From Chrysomallon squamiferum (lineage: Eukaryota > Mollusca > Gastropoda > Neomphalida > Peltospiridae): DNA of 64,000 bases. The stretch lies in the NCBI GenBank assembly GCA_012295275.1, contig CM022665.1, positions 1,712,167 to 1,776,166 of the forward strand. The letters are read 5' to 3'. Both the position numbers and the translations under genes were made by a program. Every line of letters begins with the position of its first letter. Within the stretch, counting starts at the first letter, position 1. The notes below the pieces were generated by a model. The model worked only from the letters and a program-made list of their open reading frames with translations, had not been told where the DNA came from and did not search any database. Below, in pieces: positions 51,101 through 63,300 of this stretch.

Positions 51101-53025
51101 TATTAATTTTCAAGAACTTAAATGTGCTGTCAAGTAGTTTTTTTTTTTTTTTTCAGTATCTGCTGTAACTGTTTTTATTTAATTTTTAAAATAAATGTTG
51201 ACAGATGGTTATACAAAAGAATGCAAATATATTAACGTTTAAGGATTACAGGATAAAACCACCAATACAAATCATTCAGTCATGGCAGTCAAAAACAAAA
51301 ATAACAAATTGCAAAATCAAGTGGGTTCTGACCCAGCAAATGTCATTTATCTAAAATTACTGTGAGGCAAGCAAACACAAAGAACATTACAGTTGTGCTT
51401 CTTTATTTTATTTATATTTTCTGTTTAATTTGACCAAAAGGTTATTTTTTTTTTTTTTTTTTTTAAATATAATTTACTGGGACAGTAGGAGAAAAATCTT
51501 ATAATCTGAAAAAACTGAAAACACTTGTTAAATAATGTGCCTAGTTTCAATATTAAATGGACATTCATAAAAAAATTTAATACATAAAAAATTACTATTA
51601 ATAAAAAAATATATATATATACAAGTTTCAAAATATTTCCTTAAAACCTCAAGCATACTATACTGTAAGTTAAAAGCAATCAGAAATCTGTGGTTTTGTT
51701 AATTTGATCAATCCTCATAGAAATCAACAACTGATCTAGAGTTTCAGATTAATGCCACAGACAATGATATTTATTGTTTCAATGGATAACTTCCAGTAGC
51801 AGGACATTTCACAGCAAAATAGGAAGATAAACATGAAATACTCAGGCAAATACATATACGTTTCAGATATCTAGCTATTAGTTAAAATCTGAGACAGCTT
51901 GCATCAATAACTTCTCTAGTGTCTGCACATTTGGAAACAATGGACAGAGAACAGCTTGCTAAAAATCATTTATCTCATTGTTAAGCCAGGTACTACTACA
52001 CATCACTCTATATTCAGTGCAAAGTTCCTCTGTTCTAATTAGTTTTGAGGTTTTTTTTAAAGGGCTCAATGAAAAATATTTATACCAGAAATATCAGGCA
52101 CATTCTAGTAATATAAGCACATTATATTAATGCTGCCAAGAGCAAAAACTGGATGCTTCATGGATAATAATCATTAATTTTATTATTTTCAGTTGTTGTC
52201 ATTTAATAAAAACAGATGGATAAATACAACAACAAAATTTATTACTAGTTTTTACTTTCAACATCATTTAATTTATACTGTTATGAATTGCTTTTAAAAT
52301 CAGTTCTCAGCTTTTGAAATCAGATTTTACTAACTTGACCTTTACTATTCAAATTTGCAGTCATGGAACTCTCTCACATGTTTATCTTCCCTGTCTGCAG
52401 AAATTAAGCTAGACTTTATTTCAAGCTAAAACCCTAAAACATTCCCAGCTGTCTCTATCATAACCTTTCTGCTGGTTATAGATGAACACACTGGCCAAAC
52501 ATGTACACACAACTTGCTAACATGCAGGCATGATTATTTTCTCAGATGTTAGAAATCCATAGATTTGATGGTGGGATCTAAATCTTGATATATTTCTACA
52601 TTACCTGTATATAATCACTAAATTATACGTTAAGAGTTTTTTTTTTCTTAATTATCATACAATTAACTGTTAATTACGAAAACAAAAGAGATGACTCAGA
52701 CATTTCACATGCAATAATGATTAATAAAACATTCTTTTCTTTTATAACAAAGCATTATAGATTTAAAAACATTTTCTAATTTTTCACTTGATTTGTTTAT
52801 TGATAGTAATAAGCAATGAAGTAATTTTTAAAATGATCTTTATTGATTCTGCTGGACATTAATTTTATATTACTATAGGGAGTAAGCAGATGCTTTACAA
52901 GAAAAAAATTATTTGAATATATTTAATTTTCATTATTATGTTTGACTATATGGTATGTGTGTGTGTGAGTGTGTGTGCAGTCGTGTGTTTGTGTGTGAAT
53001 GTGTGTGTGAGTGTGTGTGCAGTCA

Positions 53026-53057
<32 letters not shown>

Positions 53058-53801
53058 GTTATACTTAATATATGCATATGATATACTTAATTACAAGAAT
53101 GAATGTTTATGGATATATTATTTCACTTCTGTACATGCTTCTCTAATGTATTCATATTCTCATGACAGATACATAAACCTTCCTACAATTTTCAGTTATT
53201 TAATTATGATCAATTTCAAATGATCAAAACTAAATTTCATTAGACACAGTCTTTAATATATTATTTTCTAAATAAGATTTGTGAATATGTCTTAAGTTTA
53301 TTTCTGTATCCGTTACATACACAATGAATACACTCCCAGTGAAAAAGCAATAAAACATGTATATTTATAGTTCACGTACTAGGAAGGACACACCTTAGTA
53401 TTTCTTAAAACATATGGATAATATCAAACATACAAACTTTTCCTTCAAAATAACTTCAAAAAAAATGTAATTCACAGTTACAGTACATTTAATATGATAA
53501 CATTATTTTAATGAACAGTTAAATATTATTTCTTGTTGGTACATGGTTTTTCCAGTTTGATCTTGTCAAAATGATTTGTACACAGAACATTACTGCTCTG
53601 TAATATATGTACACACTTATTTCTGAAATATAAGTATTAATTTACACTAATAAAGGCCAGAAATAAAATAACTATCAAATTTTTTATTTAACAATTTTAA
53701 ATTTTAAATTCTTTTTTTTTTATTAAATGTAATGTTTTACATCCTTTTATCAATGAATTCTGAATTGTTCTTTTGATATAGCAAGTACTTTCTTTTCTGT
53801 T

Positions 53802-53841
<40 letters not shown>

Positions 53842-54470
53842 ACAATAAAGTGTATACACAAATATTTATTTTATCTTTATCAATGTTCCATGTAGTATTG
53901 TAAACGAACTTTTTGTCAATAAATTACATAGAACAACAGTATTATGTTATAACCCATAAACACATATTACCAGATATAGTTTTGGTTTTAAAAAATATCC
54001 TAATTTATTAAATTCGTGTTGTTTCGTGTTGTTTCATGTTTGCATTTGCACTAAAACGTAACTTTTTAAAATTAGACATAATAATAATAATAATAATAAT
54101 AATAATGTTTATTTATTTATTTATTTTAAAATCAACTTACAACACAGTTGTATAAATTCCGAAGAGCGTCAAACACCCATTCTTCCACAGCCAAGCGTTT
54201 CCTAATCAACAACATTTGGTGTTGTCCGTACTTTGCTGTGAAGTACTTTTTCTTTTTCTCCACTTCTTCCTCTCTATTTAATCTAAAATTGACATGATTA
54301 TTTGGCGATGCACTTCGATGCAATCTTTGTGGTCCGGTTTGAGACACTTGTCTGTAGTTGTCGCTGGATGGTGTCGAAGAAACTGCACTAACTTCACACT
54401 GTTGAGGAAGAGAGGTAGCCATAACTTCGTAGAACCCTACAGTCTTTCTGAATGGATTCAGGCCACTCAT
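32586..54470 (-). CDS. PPP1R14: PPP1R14-family inhibitor of protein phosphatase 1
   Basis: Exons in transcript order are 54470-54141, 36954-36868, 32907-32866 and 32627-32586, giving 166 residues with all junctions phase 0. The family (CPI-17, PHI-1, KEPI) inhibits PP1 and myosin phosphatase when a threonine in the core is phosphorylated, for example by PKC or ROCK. That threonine appears to be T78 in KKKYFTAKYG, matching VTVKYD of the mammalian proteins. The helix core follows (RKRLAVEEWVFDALRNLYNC), then LDLEDILNYDTDEER, corresponding to the family's I-D-x-D-[ED]-LL-[DE] segment, and EFVEELLEKAKTL, corresponding to EFI-x-ELL. The last three exons are tiny (87, 42 and 42 bases) and are missed by ORF scans. 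The first intron is 17.2 kb. The N-terminal 70 residues are Ser-rich and look disordered. Vertebrates have four paralogues; which one this resembles cannot be decided here. Confidence 0.92.
34001..34196. repeat. 48-bp minisatellite
   Basis: Four near-perfect copies of a 48-base unit occur, with TATAACTTTTTAT starting at 34003, 34051, 34099 and 34147. Because 48 is a multiple of three, the array keeps a frame open and yields a 121-codon ORF with a 16-residue repeat. I regard that ORF as an artefact. Confidence 0.92.
35149..35183. repeat. (TAA)n microsatellite
   Basis: About 11 perfect TAA triplets lie in the second intron of PPP1R14. Confidence 0.95.
37921..37994. repeat. (CA)n microsatellite with CGCA variants
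   Basis: This alternating purine-pyrimidine tract of CA repeats has a central block of CGCA tetramers. Confidence 0.95.
39961..40013. repeat. (ATA)n microsatellite
   Basis: About 15 near-perfect AAT-type triplets occur, preceded by TAGTAG and ATT variants from about 39900. Confidence 0.95.
41580..41618. repeat. 19-base tandem duplication
   Basis: TTATATACATGTGTTCAGT occurs twice in direct succession. Confidence 0.85.
43766..43797. repeat. (CA)n microsatellite followed by (AT)n
   Basis: About 16 CA dinucleotides occur, followed within 60 bases by two (AT)n tracts, giving a compound dinucleotide repeat to about 43850. Confidence 0.95.
45139..45172. repeat. (TAA)n microsatellite
   Basis: About 11 perfect TAA triplets occur, with a poly(A) run and a few TAA units about 30 bases upstream. 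Confidence 0.95.
52954..53058. repeat. Compound (GT)n repeat with 42-base duplication
   Basis: A GT-rich tract contains a 24-base block (52959-52982) repeated exactly at 53001-53024, 42 bases apart. Each copy carries GTGTGTGTGCAGTC. Confidence 0.9.
53804..53840. repeat. (ATT)n microsatellite
   Basis: About 12 perfect ATT triplets lie 300 bases downstream (transcript sense) of PPP1R14 exon 1. Confidence 0.95.
54141..54470 (-). CDS. PPP1R14: First coding exon of PPP1R14
   Basis: This exon encodes residues 1-110: a Ser-rich leader, the basic KKKYFTAKYG segment with the regulatory threonine, and the first half of the PP1-inhibitory fold, ending NLYNCV before a GTAAGT donor. The start is the ATG of MSGLNPFRK, the first in frame after a TGA upstream; a second ATG at residue 17 (MATSLPQQ) is an alternative. 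The exon is clearly richer in G and C than its flanks, which creates spurious ORFs on the + strand. Confidence 0.93.
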
Positions 54471-54785
54471 TTGTGTACTTTTGTATGGGACCCTGGAAAT
54501 GAATCAATAATTTTTTTATTATTCGTGTGTGTCGTGTTGTGACATATTAATTTTTACTAAATATTTTGAATTTGTATTTAAAGAATGGAAAATTAATCGA
54601 CAGCGTTTATTTCTGTTACATGAAATCAAATTTTATATCGAGTACTATATTCTGCCGCTTCACAACTACAGTTAACACATTTCTGGTAGAAACAGGATAT
54701 AGTATTTCCCAATATTTATCCTGTATCTATTATCATAATTATGTATTACGAAAACCATCTATGACTTTAAAACAGGAAGCTACTT

Positions 54786-54787
<2 letters not shown>

Positions 54788-54818
<31 letters not shown>

Positions 54819-54821
54819 TTA

Positions 54822-54859
<38 letters not shown>
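54788..54859. repeat. (AAT)n/(ATT)n inverted repeat
   Basis: About ten AAT triplets are followed, after ATTATC, by about thirteen ATT triplets. The two arms are complementary and could form a long hairpin or cruciform. It lies between two divergent promoters. Confidence 0.93.
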
Positions 54860-55540
54860 TAAACAGGATTTCATGAAAGAAATGCATATATAAAACACTT
54901 CAGAATGTTTGTTATTTTACAATCGTTATAAAAATCTTAAAATTATAAATTTATATTTTTGTTTAAACATTTTTTTTGTTATCGAGTTTTCTAGCTTACA
55001 GCTGGCCAATAATTTTATTTATTTATTTATTTATTTATTATTATTATTATTTTTTTTTTTTTTTTTAAGTAAATAAACTCTTATTTAAAACATGTTTCAC
55101 AAAGTAAAATTAAATTAGCCTTTATCTTTGTAATGAATATCAAAAGTATATTTTATCCATGTTAAATGAAATTTAATAATCATTAAACATATATGAAAAT
55201 CCAAAGGAAAATAAAGCTATTTATTTATAATAGAAAGTGGAAAGTTATGTTTAAAATAATATTTCAGTAATTATCTCCCAGAGAAACGTTTGCTTGAACG
55301 ATTTAGTCAACAAAATACTGAAGTAATGTTTTACTGGTGTTAAAATTGAAATTTTTTTGAAGTATTTGAAATAACTTGTTGTGTTTATTTGATTTCTTCG
55401 TCGGCTTAAAAAATACTAATACAAAAAAAAATCTTTAAAAAAAAATAAATAAAACAACCTTTAAACTTTTTATGCATTTTATTTTATACAATTTGTCGAG
55501 ATATGTCTTTTAGAAAATAATATCGGTCTATCAAGTGCGT

Positions 55541-55550
55541 TGCGCATGCG
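55541..55550. promoter_or_regulatory. NRF1-like site upstream of the MANSC gene
   Basis: TGCGCATGCG lies 70 bases before the start codon and matches the NRF1 core consensus (YGCGCAYGCG). An AAGCCATG stretch, resembling a YY1 site, follows at about 55561. The CpG content is unusual for this window. Confidence 0.5.
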
Positions 55551-55620
55551 TATTAAGAGGAAGCCATGTTTACTCTGTGTTAGTTAGTTGTGTCTTGTTT
55601 AAAACGTATTTGACGCCAAT

Positions 55621-58600
55621 ATGAAACAGATATTCATTACTATTTTTGCTTTAATGGTTACAAGTGCTAAAAAAGAGCAAACGGAAAATATTAATGCAGT
55701 TTTAAAAGACCCCAAACTTGCTGCAGAATTCTATCAAGTTGTTAAAAGATTGGCTATTAACATACCACAGGAAAAACAGTCACCTGTTAATGATGACAAT
55801 CGCCCTGCTTGTAGAAATAAAGTATATGAAAATACAATAATCAGAACATCAGATTCCAGAAAAGCAGGAGCCAAATTTTTGCTATCAATTCAAGATGTGA
55901 AATCGAATGAAAACTGTTATGAAGAATGCTGTAACACAGATGGTTGCGATCTGTCTGTTTATGGAAAAGGAGATGAGGTAAACTATCAAACACTGAACAT
56001 TTAAAATTTTGAAATAGCTTGTAATTGTACAATCAACATATGGTATGTGGTCATTCATGAATTTCCGATCATTTTTATTGTTCTGCCTTCTGTTTTGTTG
56101 CTGATGTATGATAATACATTCTTTCATATCCAAAGGCGAAAGGGGAATGTAAAACTTGATAAAGTGAGACTGATAGTAGATCTGAGATAAGCTGTATTTT
56201 TAATGCTTAATAAATTAAAGACCTGCAGTTGCCCTATTCAATAATTGTTTATTTCAGAATGATATCTTAATGTTATATAATTAAATAATCACTAATCAGT
56301 GCATAACTGTTAAATTTAATGATACATAACACCAAAATATAGTATTGTATGTTATAAAATGTAGTAGCTAAACTGCAAGGTTTACAATAATATGGTATGT
56401 GGTCACTGCAGTACGATTATCCTGTTTTTGATTGACTGAGCTCATTTTAATATGAAGTAAGAAACCAGATACGGAAATTCTTCTGTTATATGACATGTAG
56501 TGTCTGTCAGTACTTAATGAATTGAAAGCAGTAGGGAAAAACTGACAATTTTGCAATCGTTTTAGCTTTAGTGAAGTTTAATGAAGGCTTTCTTAAGAAA
56601 AATTTCAAAATAATACCATTTTTTTCTCCTGTTATTAATTTTTGTTCGTTAGGGTGAAAGATGAATATTTATTTGATGGTTTTATACACAAATCCAAAAA
56701 TAAGTAAAAATTTATTTAATTTAGTATATTGTGAGACCATTATTACTTACTGGCCCATGCAAGAACTGAAGAAGCACTTGTGCTCAGTTGAATTTAACTC
56801 TGTTGTATGAAGATTGCCTTTGCTGTATACATTATTTTTATTATTATTTTTTAAAGAGAAACTAAATTATTAATAGATATAAATAGCAAAATACAGATTT
56901 AAAAGATCTGAGTTTATTATAATTTTTCCACATTCTGTTTTGTGTTATTTCATAATATTAGAAAACAAAAATTGTTTATTAAATTATTTAATAATGTTGC
57001 CAATATTTATATAATTTTGATGAGATTAGATGTGCCTTTCATTGTATTTTATTTTTAAATTAATGTTGTTACCAGTGATTATTTTCTGTAACATTCATTT
57101 ATAGAAGAATTTTTTTTTTTTTTTTTTTTTTGTATGATTCTTAATAAAATTACCTGTGTTTAGTTAATAACATTTTGTTTTCTTTATTATTTGTTTTTAC
57201 TTACTTTTTTTTTTTTTTTTTTTTTTTTTAGACAAATCACAATTGCTATTTATTTCAATGTAAAGATGACATCACAAAAGAAAACAAGTGTCTGTTCAAC
57301 AATTATACTGGATATGTTTCCAGTACAGTAACAAAAATTAAAATTCATCAAATGTTACAACCAGCAGAAACAAAAGATCATTTGGACTCGCTGAAAGAAA
57401 AAACAGAAACACCACCAACAACCACTTCAGCAACAACAACACTACCACCAAAATCAACTCCTCCACCGACAGAACGCCCTCATACTGGTAAGTAGATAAT
57501 GCTATTTATGCAATTACATTAGATGAACTCTTTAATGCTTGTAATTTGTGTTAAGTAAGTAATTAACATGATTATTAAAAAATATTGGTTTGTGTTGCCA
57601 ATAAAAACAAATACTAATTGTTTCACTTTAAAAAAAGTTTGGGTATAAGTTAACAGTGATATAATTTATTACAGTTACAATATTTTTATTGTAAAAATAA
57701 AAAATCTGGACTAAAAATAAAATTATATATATATATAATTTTATTTTTATATATATTCGTGTATTTGCAGAATCACTGGTTTTAATAATTTATGGGGATT
57801 TACAAGTACAATTTTTAATAGCCATTATCTGTTTATAAGTGTATGTGTCCATTTGTTACAACATTACCTTTTTATGTATTGTTATAAAATCAGTATAAAT
57901 CTATGCTAATTTTCCTCACTAATAAAATAACAAATAAAATTCAGCATTATTAAAATGTCTTATTGCATGATATAGAAACCAGTTTTCATAGATAAATTGA
58001 TCTGATATATAGTTATATTTCTGTTACTAAAAGAACCATTTAAACAAAAGTTAATGAAATAAAACAAAAACAAAAAACAGAAGCAAACTTAAATTTAAAA
58101 TGTATTATTGTTATAGATGGATTCCTTTATTAATCGGATTAAAGAGTATCAATTATATCCTATTTAAAATCCTGAAAATAAGCTGCTTGAAATAAAATCA
58201 TAATAAGTATATATATAATTAGGTATAAGTAAAAGAAATGTCTTGTACTTACGTGTTATGTTATTTAAAAATGAATGTACTCTAAATTCTAATGTTGTGA
58301 ACACCTTATTAAACTATATAGTCCAGATCCGGAGTAATTTCTTTATAATATCATAAAATGCTGTATAAACTTGTGACTAGATAAATGAACACGGTAGTTA
58401 CACTCCCTTTGGCTTTGTTTGACTGAAAAAGTACAGGTCAGTATTACAGATATGTGTAAGTTATGCCTAGAGGCAATTGTTAGTGTCCTGTTCTCTAGAG
58501 AAGTGTGTGTGTCCACTCAGGCTTGGTTGTGATACATGACACCACTGTAACGCCTGACACTGCAGGATAAGATATTTACAGGGTACATATGTAGATGATT

Positions 58601-60315
58601 TGAATCTTTGCCAAAAGATGTGATTATATCAGTTTGTCTAGTTTTACTGTGGCATTGTCAGGTGACCTATTTTACCTGGGATAAAATAATTTAAAACCAT
58701 ACTAATCTAATGATTTTTAAGTCTTGATGGTTAGTAGTGGTATGTTTGGTCATATTGTAAATAAACTTTGTGTGTCAAAGGAATAAAATCTGATACATTA
58801 TTTATTAAACTGCGTGTTATATTTAAATAGGATATAAAATGAATTGGTGAAAAATAATATCTTGTTGATTCATAGAAGGAAAGAAAAAAGGCAGAATGTT
58901 TATTTCTAGTACGGTAATCCTCTTTTGTATTTGAAAATTGTTAGGGAAGTAAAGTAACACAATACCTTAGATTATTTTTATTCTCAAGAAAATAAGTTAT
59001 ACTGATGAAAGATGAATAAGAGATTTAACTTGAGAACTATTATTTATTCTTAACAGCATTTAAAAGTTAAAAAGAACATAATAATTATTACAGATTTCTT
59101 GTAGATTTTTATTCAGTTAGGTATGTGTATTATGGTTTTAAAATAATTAAATAATTTTCAATCAAGCTGTTTTAGTCACTATTTATAAATAACATTTGAA
59201 AATTTAAAAAAATATTTTACTGTGGTTAATGAAACTTCATTATCAATTTATTGCCAACAGTACAGTCCTTTTTTACTAAATGTTCCAACTTTTTACTACT
59301 AGGTGATGAAAAATCATAATTTAATAATTTTAATTTCCAGTCATATAAATTGAAAGACTGTCTTTTCATTATTTGAATAATTAAATTATTTTCCATATGT
59401 GTAAAGATTTTCTAAGGTATACATATAAATGTAATAATTTCATCAATTTATATATAAACGTATCTTTATTTGTCTGCTTAACACTTGTGATCACAGTCAT
59501 CAGATTTAGAAGTAATAAGCACCACGTGTAACATGTATTCCATTTGGTTTTGAACATATTACAAAGGTATTTTGTACATATATTCATAAAAAGGTTTACT
59601 ATGGTTTCAGTTACTTTAGGAGGTGTTTGCCACTCAAGACTGAGCTGTGAGGATCCAAATGCTCGGTGTATTCAAGGCTTGTGTCAATGCAAAGATTCAT
59701 TTTACAAAAAACAACATATTTGTCGTGAGTATAAAAGACCAAAAAGAAGGTTATCAATATTAAGTTTATTAACTGTATTTAATTAATGTGGACAGTTACT
59801 AATATCTGTGTATTTATTAACTAATCAGAAATACTACTTTCTCTGGATACTTAAAAATAATTGTATGTTGATCTTTCAACTGGACAGGCTCTCTAAAGAG
59901 AGAACAAAAAGATACTTTATTTATTTAGTCTGCAAACTAGGTCAGGAAAAAAAGGAATGTAAAGATGATTTCATTAGATATTTCAAAAGAAATATTTTGT
60001 CAAACCTGACGGATATCATCATCTTTATGTATTGTATCTTTGAACCTTTCTTCTAGTGTTGACAAAATGGGAGTAATAGTTAGAAAATTTTATTTTATTG
60101 TGTTTTATTTGGTTTTGATTGGATTAGTATAAATGTAACCTTTATAATAAAAACAGAAAAGAATGACATTTCTCTAAAACTAAGAAATTTCATTTTATGT
60201 TGTTTGGGAAAAATGACTTTATAATATAATTAAATTTTTATGATGGTATTTTAAACAGATTTATTAATAAACAATTAAAATAATTGTATTGACAGTGTTG
60301 TTGCAGACTAGCATT

Positions 60316-60352
<37 letters not shown>

Positions 60353-63300
60353 CTTAATTGTCTTTATATGCATGACAGGTTCTATAAATGTATCAGTTTT
60401 AGTAATTAAGAGTTAATTTTTTGTTTGTTTTGTAGGACAAATCTGTATTGCTGACAAGGAGTTTGAATGTCGGGGTAGAGGAACATCTCGCCGAGGACCT
60501 GACTGTATTACCTCATCACTCGTTTGTGATGGAACACATGACTGTGCTGATGGCTCTGATGAATTAAACTGTCCAACAAAAGGTTTGCTTTTGCTTTATT
60601 CCTATGGAGAAGTCTAATTTTTGAAAAAGTTCAAGTGGTATTATGGTGGTCATGTAATATACATGGTAAATAACTGGATATTTTTGATGACTTGTTTTAT
60701 TTTTTGAGTACACTGAAATTTGTTATTTTGATATGTAATCAATATACAATAAATATATTGTTTTGTTGCAAATATTTAAACATTAAAATAGATTTTAAAA
60801 TCATAAAGTATTTGTGAAACTAGTTTACCTCTACTTGAATAATAAACAAATGCTCCATTGGTATTTTTTGCTTTGGATTTGATAAAAATTGCTGGGCAAA
60901 GCCAGTATTTTCATTTATCAAGGTGAAGTGTCTGTGAATGTATTTGACCAGTGTAAGCATGAACTTTGTATGGGCTGAAAAGAAAAATGTGTTCAAACAG
61001 GTTATGATGAATAGTGTCAATAGGGGTGTTTGTAAACAGTGACACCATTGTGCCTTTTTAGATTTTTTTATTTTTTTCTCAGATGGTTGAAAAATATTAT
61101 AAACTACTATATCACCTTCATTTTTTCATTTTTTTTATTATTATTTTTTTTTCATTAAAATGTTTAAATTATTTTTTGTTAAATTCCATGATAATATTTA
61201 TACCAAACAAAAAAAATGATATCTTGATTAAACTTTTAACATAAATCTTAGCTATTAATTAAAGGAAATCATTTGATTATTAAAATTTAGTTTATTAACT
61301 TCTGTTCTCATGGTTTCATCATGAAATAGGATAAGTAAACCTTGTTCTGCCATAAAGTTCTGAATTTATTGCCATTACAAAATCAGTATTATTTATTCAG
61401 TTTGTTTATCAGCTAACTTATTCTAAACATTGTAAATTTGTTTTTAAAATAAAAATTCTCTCCAAACCAAAACATTTAAATATCTACAAATGTTTTCATG
61501 AAATCTTTAATTATTACTTTTTTTGTTTTCTATTTTTACTGATTTATTTTTGATGTTAGTACTATTATTAGCTATATTTGTAAAAATGAAGACAAAACAA
61601 GTAAATATGTTACAGCATAAAGCACTGAAATAGTTACATTAAATATTAATTCAGGACTATTAATAGGTGCATCTTTTCCATTTAAAAATTAATTTCATTA
61701 GCAACAACCTCTGTGAAGTCAACTTGGATTAACAAATTAAATCAAAAGGACTCAACTGAAGAAAAATCAGAAACTGAAGACAATGTACCTCTTCCAGAGA
61801 GTGAAAGTTCTGAAAGTGTTGATGATGGATTTCCACCTCTTGATAACAAAGAGGAATGGGATTATAATGAAGAAAATAAGGAAAAATCAAATAAAAGTTT
61901 CAAATTAAGCAACAGTGAGCAAGATTCATTTGTAAAATCAACCACGGACAGTTATCATAACATTCCAGCAAGCAGTAGTGAACAGAAGAAGTATGATCAA
62001 CATGAAGAAAATAATCCTAAAGTTCCAATGCCTTTCATTTCCTGGGCAGATGAGGAAGAAACATTTGATGACAATAAGCCAGATGGAACAGTGCAAAATA
62101 AACAGAGTCTGCAAGACGAGCTCAGTTTAAGCCTGATGTCTGATGATGAAGACAGCATCTCTCAGGACAGAAATGAGGACATGAAATCTGCAGAACAGTT
62201 TGACACAGTTTCAAGACCAAGAGGTGGGCGGCCTGAAGCAATACCTCGTCCTACTCAAACTGTAGACTCCAATCCAGGCATCGTCAGTCATCCTGAACCA
62301 GAATCAGTTCCTAACACTTCACTTGATGATACCCGCTTGCCCAAAACGGACAGTAAATCTTCGCCCTTTGATAAAGACAACTGGTCAAATTATGTAAAAA
62401 ACAGTGGTCTGTCTCCACCTGTTAGACCTATTGAATCGACTCCTTACAGCGACTTGCCTTATAATTTGGACCAGTTCAACTACCCTCAAGGAAGGCCTTA
62501 CCCCCCTAACATACCATATCAACCATCACCACCACGGTTCACACCAAATCAGATGGGACGGTATAATGGTTATCGATATCCTGGTTATAATCAACAATAC
62601 CCTGGCTACAACATTGACTATTCAGATTACGATTCTTATCCCTCTGAACAGGATCAAGATTTAAGACATACAAATTTTCAGCTTCCAAGTTATCCTGGTG
62701 GAGGTATAAAAACTGTATTAGCATGCTTGAGTCTGTTTTAATGTATTTGTGTAAATATTTTGTCATTAAATATTGACTGAATTTTTATGCTTTTTTTAAA
62801 ATTATTATTGTGAATTTTTGTTTAGTAAGTTGTGCATAATTAGTTTAACTGCACCCTTGCTTGTTTGTGTAACTACACCTTGCTATTGTACATTTGTGTT
62901 CATTTGTTTTCTTAAAAGTTAACACATAGTGTAAGAATACACAAACTGTTGTTGTTACAAGTTTTGAAAAAAGCATGCAATTTCTGTATTGTATTACGTG
63001 TATTTTTATGTATTTAGATATTATATTTTTTAATTAGTTATTATTTGTATACTTTATTTACTTTTAAGAATTCAATTATAATTTTAGTTAAAAATATCTT
63101 TTCACTGTAGATTTATTATTCAGTATAATGTTAGCAGAGCCACATTTGACAACAGAGCACTTCACCAAAAAATATTTTAATATATATTTGTTTTCTGTAG
63201 CATGTACCATTAAAGAAAGAAAGAAAGAAAGAAAAATTCATTTCTGGACAGAATTATAATAGTCATTTTAATACAAAAGTTCTATAGACACTATTATTGT

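Larger units (their letters stand above)
36955..54140 (-). other. First intron of PPP1R14 (17.2 kb)
   Basis: I see no coding exon in this long AT-rich intron. Short ORFs on both strands are low-complexity or driven by microsatellites. It contains many simple repeats, listed separately. A slightly GC-richer patch at about 44080-44420 includes a good donor-like CAG/GTAAGC on the + strand at 44271, but no open frame supports an exon. Confidence 0.7.
54471..55620. other. Head-to-head intergenic region of PPP1R14 and the MANSC gene
   Basis: This 1.15 kb region separates the two start codons. It holds the triplet inverted repeat at 54788-54859, a T-run near 55050-55068 and an NRF1-like motif at 55541. 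No ORF of note is present. Confidence 0.65.

Noticed and set aside
54294-54542. Plus-strand ORF opposite PPP1R14 exon 1
   Set aside because: It is a shadow of the real minus-strand coding exon, which has clear family motifs.
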